Part shown: piece after piece, positions 40,217 to 45,688 of the stretch
How positions within the stretch are numbered: the stretch's first letter is position 1
Layout: each line of letters begins with the position of its first letter
Assembly (NCBI GenBank): GCA_013330595.1
Contig: DUIB01000064.1
Coordinates: 1-45,688 of the forward strand
Length of the DNA stretch: 45,688 bases
Reading direction: 5' to 3'
Source: Candidatus Woesearchaeota archaeon
Lineage (GTDB): Archaea; Nanobdellota; Nanobdellia; Woesearchaeales; UBA9642
Position numbers and translations under genes: made by a program
The notes under the pieces: model-generated
The model's input: only the letters and a program-made list of their open reading frames with translations
Databases searched by the model: none
Told to the model about the DNA's origin: nothing

Positions 40217-40280
40217 TATTTTTGATAATTTTATACATAATTTTCTTTAGATAATTTTTTATCAAAATATTTATAAATGA
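40217..40280. promoter_or_regulatory. Dyad and TATA boxes between exchanger and ATPase genes
   Basis: TATTTTTGATAA (40217-40228) and TTATCAAAATA (40259-40269) are inverted repeats 30 bases apart. AATATTTATAAATG (about 40266-40279) overlaps the right arm and is the TATA box of the ATPase gene; the left arm adjoins TTTTATATAAG, the likely TATA box of the exchanger. A common regulator of both cation pumps could bind here. Confidence 0.5.
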
Positions 40281-40312
40281 CAAATCTGGATATGGATTAG
40301 AGAGGTGATCTG

Positions 40313-43003
40313 GTGTTTTTTGATGAGAGTATAAAGGATGTATATTTAAGGCTGAATTCTAGTGAAAAAGGCTTGACATCAGTTGAAGCTCAGGACAGAT
40401 TATCAAAGCAAGGATTGAATGAGATTGATTCTGGGAAAAAAATAAGCATATTCAAATTGTTCATTAATCAATTCAAGAATTTCTTAGTTATATTATTGAT
40501 ATTTGCCGCATTATTGAGTTTGGTTACAAAGGATATTCCTGAGTTTTTCGGAATTATCAGTATTGTATTATTAAGTGTTATTCTAGGATTTGTGCAGGAG
40601 TATAGGGCAGAAAAAGCCATGGAAGCCCTGAAAAAAATATCTGCCCCTTTTGCAAAAGTGATAAGAGATGATATGGAGCAGAATATTCCTTCAAAAAAGA
40701 TTGTTTTAGGTGACATTATCATATTGGATGAAGGAGATATAATCCCTGCAGATCTGAGAATAATAGAATCACAAAGCATTCAGATAGATGAAAGCTCGCT
40801 AACAGGAGAAAGTATGCCTGTAAAAAAGACAACTGCTGAATTAAAAGGTGTTCTATCAATAACTGAACAGGAAAACATGGCTTTTATGGGAACAATAGTA
40901 ACATATGGAAAAGGCATCGGAATTGTTGTTAATACAGGAATGAAAACTGAATTCGGAAAAATAGCTCATTCTATACAAAGTATAGAGGAACAACAAACTC
41001 CATTGCAAATCAAATTTGAAAAAATGGCAAAGCAATTAAGCATTGCGGTATTTGGATTAGTATTCCTTGTTTTTATCTTAGGATATTTCAGCCTGAAGAT
41101 GGATATTGCGGTTTTGTTCTTATTCTCATTAAGCCTGGCTGTTGCTGCTGTTCCAAGCAGCTTGCCTGCAATTGTCACAATAAGCCTTGGATTAGGAGCA
41201 AAAAGATTGGCATCAAAGAACATGATAATCAAGAAATTGCCTGCAGCAGAAAGCCTTGGATCAGTTACAGTAATATGCTCAGATAAAACTGGCACAATAA
41301 CAAAAAACCAGATGACAGTAACCAAATTATATGTTAACAATAAGATTATTGATGTTACAGGTTCTGGATATGATCCTGAAGGCCAATTTCTTTTCAATAC
41401 AAAACCTGTTGATAACAAAGTTCTTGAGCCTCTTCTTAGAGCAAGCTATTTATGCAATAATTCTAAACTTGTCTTTAACAAATCCTGGACTATTATCGGA
41501 GACAGCACAGAAGGAGCATTGATTGTCGCTGCAAAGAAATCCGTTAAGGATGAATCATATTTTGAGGAGAATTTTGTCAAGAAAAGTGAACTGCCATTTG
41601 ATTCAGACAGAAAAATGATGTCAATTATTTATGAGAATCTCCTTAACAAAAAAACTGAGGCTTATGTTAAAGGAGCTCCTGATATAATACTGAAAAATTG
41701 TTCATATATCTTGATTGATAAAAAAATAATAAGATTAACAAATAAGGATAAAGAAAAGATATTGAAACAGAATAATGATTTTGCAGAATCTTCATTGAGA
41801 GTTTTAGGAGTTGCATACAAAGACGTTACAAAAATAAGAAAAACCGAGACCTCAACAATCGAAAAAGATCTTGTATTTATCGGATTAACTGGAATGATTG
41901 ATCCTCCAAGAGAGAATGTTGATCTGGCAATAAAACAATGTGAAGATGCAGGAATTAAGGTAATGATGATTACAGGAGATCATCCTATAACTGCAAAAGC
42001 TGTTGCTAAACAGATTGGATTGCTTAAAGACGGGGATCTAGTAATTACTGGAGCTGAGCTTGATCAAATGTCAGATGCAGTTCTTGAACAGGAGATTGAC
42101 AATATTAGAATAATTGCTAGGGCATTGCCTATTCAAAAAACAAGGATTGTTGATGCATTGCAGAAAAAAGGCAATGTTGTTGCAATGACAGGGGATGGTG
42201 TGAATGATGCTCCTGCATTAAAGAAAGCAGATATTGGGATTGCTATGGGAATTATTGGAACAGATGTTAGCAAAGAGGTTGCAAAGTCAATACTTGCAGA
42301 TGATCATTTCAACACTATTGTAAATGCGATTGCAGAAGGAAGGAATATTTATGATAAAATTATTAAGTCAACAAAATATCTTTTGGCATGCAATGCAGGT
42401 GAAATTTTATCAGTTTTCCTTGCAATATTAATGAGATTCCCTTTACCTATGGTACCGTTGCAATTATTGCTTATGAATCTTCTTACAGATGGGTTGCCTG
42501 CTCTTGGCTTGGGATCAGAGAATGCAGAGGATGATGTGATGAAAAGGCCTCCAAGAGACCCTAAAGAGAATCCTATAACAAAAGAGATGTTAATGCTGAT
42601 AATATTTTTTGGTATTGCAATGGGCTTAGGGACATTGTTTGTTTTTATCAAATATTTGCCTCTTGGCGAGAGTTATGCACAAACAATGGCATTCACCACA
42701 TTAGTGATGTTTGAGATGTTTGCTGTGATGTCGGCAAGAAGCTTTGCATCTTTCAAAAAACTTAATCCATTCAGCAATACTTGGCTTACATTAGGAATTA
42801 TTAGTTCAATATTGATTCAAATAGCCGTGATTTATATTACTCCATTGCAGACAGTTTTTGGAACAGTTCCAATAACATTAGTTGATTGGATAATCATTTT
42901 ATCAGTTTCAAGTCTTGGATTTATAATGATGGAAATAAGCAAGCTTTTGATTAAGCCGCATTTTTTAGCAAAATTTAAAAAGCGCTCAGTCCAGGTTAAT
43001 TAA
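40313..43003 (+). CDS. P2-type cation ATPase with unusual M4 motif
   Basis: The 896-residue pump has the cation-ATPase N-domain, IDESSLTGES, DKTGT with Asp324, KGAPD, MITGDHPITAK and MTGDGVNDAPALKKAD. Helix M6 has NLLTDGLPALGL, with the Asn, Thr and Asp that bind Ca2+ in SERCA. The M4 signature, usually PEGLP, is VPSSLP (Pro281-Ser-Ser-Leu-Pro285), so the ion-binding Glu is missing. It probably still transports a cation, but with altered stoichiometry or specificity. The GTG start has AGAGGTGAT just before it. Confidence 0.9.
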   Translation: MFFDESIKDVYLRLNSSEKGLTSVEAQDRLSKQGLNEIDSGKKISIFKLFINQFKNFLVILLIFAALLSLVTKDIPEFFGIISIVLLSVILGFVQEYRAEKAMEALKKISAPFAKVIRDDMEQNIPSKKIVLGDIIILDEGDIIPADLRIIESQSIQIDESSLTGESMPVKKTTAELKGVLSITEQENMAFMGTIVTYGKGIGIVVNTGMKTEFGKIAHSIQSIEEQQTPLQIKFEKMAKQLSIAVFGLVFLVFILGYFSLKMDIAVLFLFSLSLAVAAVPSSLPAIVTISLGLGAKRLASKNMIIKKLPAAESLGSVTVICSDKTGTITKNQMTVTKLYVNNKIIDVTGSGYDPEGQFLFNTKPVDNKVLEPLLRASYLCNNSKLVFNKSWTIIGDSTEGALIVAAKKSVKDESYFEENFVKKSELPFDSDRKMMSIIYENLLNKKTEAYVKGAPDIILKNCSYILIDKKIIRLTNKDKEKILKQNNDFAESSLRVLGVAYKDVTKIRKTETSTIEKDLVFIGLTGMIDPPRENVDLAIKQCEDAGIKVMMITGDHPITAKAVAKQIGLLKDGDLVITGAELDQMSDAVLEQEIDNIRIIARALPIQKTRIVDALQKKGNVVAMTGDGVNDAPALKKADIGIAMGIIGTDVSKEVAKSILADDHFNTIVNAIAEGRNIYDKIIKSTKYLLACNAGEILSVFLAILMRFPLPMVPLQLLLMNLLTDGLPALGLGSENAEDDVMKRPPRDPKENPITKEMLMLIIFFGIAMGLGTLFVFIKYLPLGESYAQTMAFTTLVMFEMFAVMSARSFASFKKLNPFSNTWLTLGIISSILIQIAVIYITPLQTVFGTVPITLVDWIIILSVSSLGFIMMEISKLLIKPHFLAKFKKRSVQVN

Positions 43004-43028
43004 AGATAAAAGAAAGAGATGATATATA

Positions 43029-43244
43029 ATGAGTTATGGATTTCCCAGGCCAATATTGTTCAAGATCGAGAAGATAGTAGGATTCTTGTTATTCATCATA
43101 GGATTATTTGCAGTTCTTAAACTGTTCGGAGTTCTTAATGAGAATCTTCTTGTGCCAAATCAATACATGGCTTGGTTCACAGCAATTGTCTGCGTGATCT
43201 TCGGCTTTATCCTAATGAGCCATAAACAGCACGGGATATATTAA
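43029..43244 (+). CDS. Small two-helix membrane protein
   Basis: A 71-residue protein with two hydrophobic helices (IVGFLLFIIGLFAVLKLFGV, then YMAWFTAIVCVIFGFILM), 25 bases after the cation ATPase in the same direction. AGAGATGATATATA precedes its ATG. It may be a small regulator or accessory subunit of the pump; the family is unknown. Confidence 0.6.
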   Translation: MSYGFPRPILFKIEKIVGFLLFIIGLFAVLKLFGVLNENLLVPNQYMAWFTAIVCVIFGFILMSHKQHGIY

Positions 43245-43302
43245 TTTGATTGCGTATAGTTCTGTACAATACATTTTTAAAACTATTACGATTCTTAGTA
43301 TT

Positions 43303-44343
43303 ATGGATAAATCTGCTGAGGAAGTATGTGATGAATGTGATGTTCCTGAAAATGAATATGATCCGCATAGTCTAGAGAAGATCTCGAGAAACATTGACAT
43401 TAAGAAGAGATTTGAGGATCATTATAGATTATTGTTAGGAGAGGATTATGATAAGTTTATGAATTATTCTTTATCATACATAAGAAAATGCATCAGAGTA
43501 AACACTTTAAAGGCATCTGTTGATGATATAAAGAAAAGGCTTGATGAGAGATGGAATCTTCATGAAATACCTTGGTGTAGACAAGGATTCTGGATTGATT
43601 TCAAGGATGGAAAAAGATTTGATCTAGGAAATCTTATTGAGCATCATCTAGGATATATTTATATCCAGGAATCAGCATCAATGATACCTCCTGTAGTTCT
43701 TGATCCTAATCCTGGAGAAAGGGTTCTTGATCTTTGTGCAGCCCCGGGATCAAAGACAAGCCAGATTGCAATGTATATGCAAAATAAGGGAATTATTGTT
43801 GCTAATGATGTTTCTGGAATGAGATTAAAAGCATTAGGGATGAATCTGCAAAGATGTGGTGTAAGAAATTCAATAATAACAATGATGCAGGAGAATAAAT
43901 TCTTATGGATAAAAAAACAGAATCCTAATATTGAATTTGATAAGATACTTGTTGATGCACCCTGTTCAGGAACAGGAACAATAAGAAAATCATTGAGGAC
44001 AATCAAAGAATGGAATCCGTTGTCCATAACAAAACTTAGCAAGATACAAAGAAACCTTATTGATGCAGGATTTCAATTATTAAAATCAGGAGGAACAATT
44101 GTTTACAGTACATGCACTATTGAGCCTGAAGAGAATGAGGCTGTTGTTTCTTATTTGATTGATAAATATGAAGATGCAGAATTGCTTGAAATAGATTCTG
44201 AATCACTTGGAATAAAAAGAACTCCATCAATAATAAAGTTTCAGGATCTTCACATAAATCCTGTAGTAAAGGAATGCCTAAGATTACATCCATATGATAA
44301 TAATACAGAAGGCTTCTTTATTGCTAAGATAAGGAAAAAATGA
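43303..44343 (+). CDS. NOL1/NOP2/Sun-family RNA m5C methyltransferase
   Basis: The 346-residue SAM-dependent enzyme has DLCAAPGSKTSQIA (SAM loop), DAPCSGTGTIRKS and YSTCTIEPEENE, which hold the two cysteines of RNA 5-methylcytosine transferases. The N-terminal part (CIRVNTLKASVDDI) is the usual RNA-binding lead-in. A TATA box ACATTTTTAAAAC about 28 bases upstream supports a leaderless start at 43303 rather than 43246. Substrate is tRNA or rRNA; it cannot be decided here. Confidence 0.93.
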   Translation: MDKSAEEVCDECDVPENEYDPHSLEKISRNIDIKKRFEDHYRLLLGEDYDKFMNYSLSYIRKCIRVNTLKASVDDIKKRLDERWNLHEIPWCRQGFWIDFKDGKRFDLGNLIEHHLGYIYIQESASMIPPVVLDPNPGERVLDLCAAPGSKTSQIAMYMQNKGIIVANDVSGMRLKALGMNLQRCGVRNSIITMMQENKFLWIKKQNPNIEFDKILVDAPCSGTGTIRKSLRTIKEWNPLSITKLSKIQRNLIDAGFQLLKSGGTIVYSTCTIEPEENEAVVSYLIDKYEDAELLEIDSESLGIKRTPSIIKFQDLHINPVVKECLRLHPYDNNTEGFFIAKIRKK

Positions 44344-44356
44344 GAACCTAAAGGGA

Positions 44357-45628
44357 TTATTCATTATCTTCAATTAACCACTTCCAAACAGGTTTAATTA
44401 TTATTTTTCTTCCTTTTATCCTCTCTTCATCCTCTTCATTGAGCGTTAATATCAGGCCTTGCTTTAGCTTATATTTCTTTAAGGCATCCATTAGTCCATT
44501 AATCTCTCTTTCCTTATTTTCATCTGTTAATTCATAGCATACTTGTATTGCATTTATTATTTCCCGATTTTTTACGATAAGGAAATCACATTCAGTTTTA
44601 TTAGAATGATAGAATATGTCTATATTTGTTTTTAAGTGATTGAAGACCAGATTTTCCAGCAGCCAGCCTTTATCCTTAGTTACTTTCTTTGAAAGGATAT
44701 TGATGAAACCATTATCTAACACATATAGCTTTTTGTCATTTATTATCTGTCTCCTGATCGAATAGTCAAACTTATTTATTGTCTTAGCAAAATAAGTCTC
44801 CTCAATATATGAGATGTACTTCTTTATTGTATTGACGCTTTTTATGCCTATGATTTTTCTTATAGAGTTATAACTGAATCTGTTTGAGAAATTTGTTATT
44901 AGTAATGAATATAATTGCCTTAATAGGTATATGTTACTTACTTTATATCTTACTGCTATATCTTTGACTATGACGTCATCATAAACTCGTGATAAAATCT
45001 CAGGATCGCCATAGATTATATATTCTGGCATGCCTCCATTTACAAGATATTCCTCAAAGAGTCTTTTTATCTCTGTCCTTTTTTCAACAATATAAAATGA
45101 TTCTTTTGTGAGCTCAATTCCCTTGAATTTCATAAATTCAGTGAATGAAAAAGGTTTTACTATTATGTCTATATGCCTGCCTGTAAGCTTTGTGCCAAGC
45201 TCCCTGCTCAATAATGTGGCGCTTGATTCTGTGATGAAAAACTTAAAGCCTTCTTCGTATAATCTTCTTATGAATATCTCAAATCCGCTAATGTTCTGAA
45301 TCTCATCCAGAAAGAAGGTTTTTTGATTTCCGAAAAGTCCTATCAATGCCTCATGCAGCCTGTTGAATTCCTTTGCAGGAAAATCCATTAATCTCTCATC
45401 CTCAAAATTGATATAGAAAAATTTTTTATCATCATATTCTTTTCTTATTATTTGCCTTAGCAGAGTAGATTTTCCTGATCTCCTTAGTCCGGTAAGGACA
45501 ACTATGTGAGGCAGCCTGATTTTTGATCCTATTGTCTTCAATATGGTTCTCTCTAAGCCATATGCCTTGTTTAGGATTGTTTCTTTTTGCCTTATCAGGA
45601 TCTCCTTTATCTCATTTTCCGAAAGCAT
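44357..45628 (-). CDS. AAA_14/DUF4143 ATPase
   Basis: The 423-residue protein has a P-loop (LTGLRRSGKSTLL), Walker B FFLDEIQN, and a TESSATLLSRELG sensor-like segment. A winged-helix-like middle follows, then the C-terminal DUF4143 domain with ECDFLIV, reminiscent of a nuclease-type Glu/Asp core. These proteins are very common in archaea and bacteria, with unknown function and frequent horizontal transfer. A CTTTATAAGTA box read on this strand lies about 26 bases before its ATG. Confidence 0.9.
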   Translation of the reverse strand: MLSENEIKEILIRQKETILNKAYGLERTILKTIGSKIRLPHIVVLTGLRRSGKSTLLRQIIRKEYDDKKFFYINFEDERLMDFPAKEFNRLHEALIGLFGNQKTFFLDEIQNISGFEIFIRRLYEEGFKFFITESSATLLSRELGTKLTGRHIDIIVKPFSFTEFMKFKGIELTKESFYIVEKRTEIKRLFEEYLVNGGMPEYIIYGDPEILSRVYDDVIVKDIAVRYKVSNIYLLRQLYSLLITNFSNRFSYNSIRKIIGIKSVNTIKKYISYIEETYFAKTINKFDYSIRRQIINDKKLYVLDNGFINILSKKVTKDKGWLLENLVFNHLKTNIDIFYHSNKTECDFLIVKNREIINAIQVCYELTDENKEREINGLMDALKKYKLKQGLILTLNEEDEERIKGRKIIIKPVWKWLIEDNE

Positions 45629-45688
45629 AATACAGAAAATATCATCTTACTTATAAAGGTTGTCATTATAATTGCATAAAATTGATGG

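Overview
The window is AT-rich archaeal DNA. Archaeal hallmarks include a Thr-type proteasome beta subunit, a KH/beta-CASP ribonuclease (aCPSF1), EF-1A, EF-2, uS10, the eL8-eS28-eL24-Ndk operon, and TATA boxes placed about 26 bases before start codons of leaderless genes. Pilins beginning with (R/K)RSQVALEF, compact genes and many small hypothetical proteins point to a DPANN archaeon, most like Woesearchaeota or Pacearchaeota. That placement is inferred from gene style, not from a tree.

Layout: (1) 1-9127 is an archaeal type IV pilus locus: secreted adhesin-like protein, two pilin-like proteins, a winged-helix-like protein, a TPR protein, the secretion ATPase, two FlaJ/TadC half-proteins and two class III signal-peptide pilins. 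Its prepilin peptidase lies far away at 36906-37784. Three short mobile-looking elements (A, B, C) with TAGT-ended inverted repeats and 3-bp target duplications sit between these genes. (2) 9208-13255 holds proteasome beta, aCPSF1 and lineage-specific hypotheticals, including a tandem paralog pair. (3) 13311-14030 holds a GC-richer, strongly folded candidate non-coding RNA followed by the N-terminal half of a tyrosine recombinase. (4) 14055-27495 is a copper and envelope-thiol island: two zinc-finger/TM/cupredoxin proteins, an HMA-glycine-zipper membrane protein, a CopA Cu(I) ATPase, an HMA chaperone, a SHOCT protein, a winged-helix regulator behind a polytopic membrane protein, small Cys-, Met- and His-rich proteins, a DUF2933-like protein, a thioredoxin-DUF255-CcdA fusion, CcdA, DsbA and a membrane-bound winged-helix regulator. 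(5) 27618-36231 holds paired EEP-family enzymes and translation genes. (6) 36436-45628 holds a zinc-ribbon protein, the prepilin peptidase, two HIT-like proteins, a CaCA exchanger divergent from a P2-type ATPase, an RNA m5C methyltransferase and an AAA/DUF4143 ATPase.

How the genes work together: the pilus genes plus the distant peptidase form one secretion/assembly system. The copper genes provide sensing, chaperoning, efflux and extracytoplasmic binding, and the adjacent Dsb/CcdA genes would supply thiol electrons outside the membrane, where copper damages thiols. The ribosomal operon begins with a leader that folds on paper into two back-to-back kink-turns ahead of the gene for L7Ae, the kink-turn-binding protein, and contains a competing hairpin beside the ribosome-binding site; this looks like an autoregulatory switch.

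The most unusual signals are the structured mobile-element family (identical copies A and B, diverged copy C with a conserved three-way-junction core), the tandem kink-turn leader, the unclassified 249-nt RNA beside the recombinase fragment, and the copper/thiol island. No complete rRNA, tRNA or CRISPR array was recognised.
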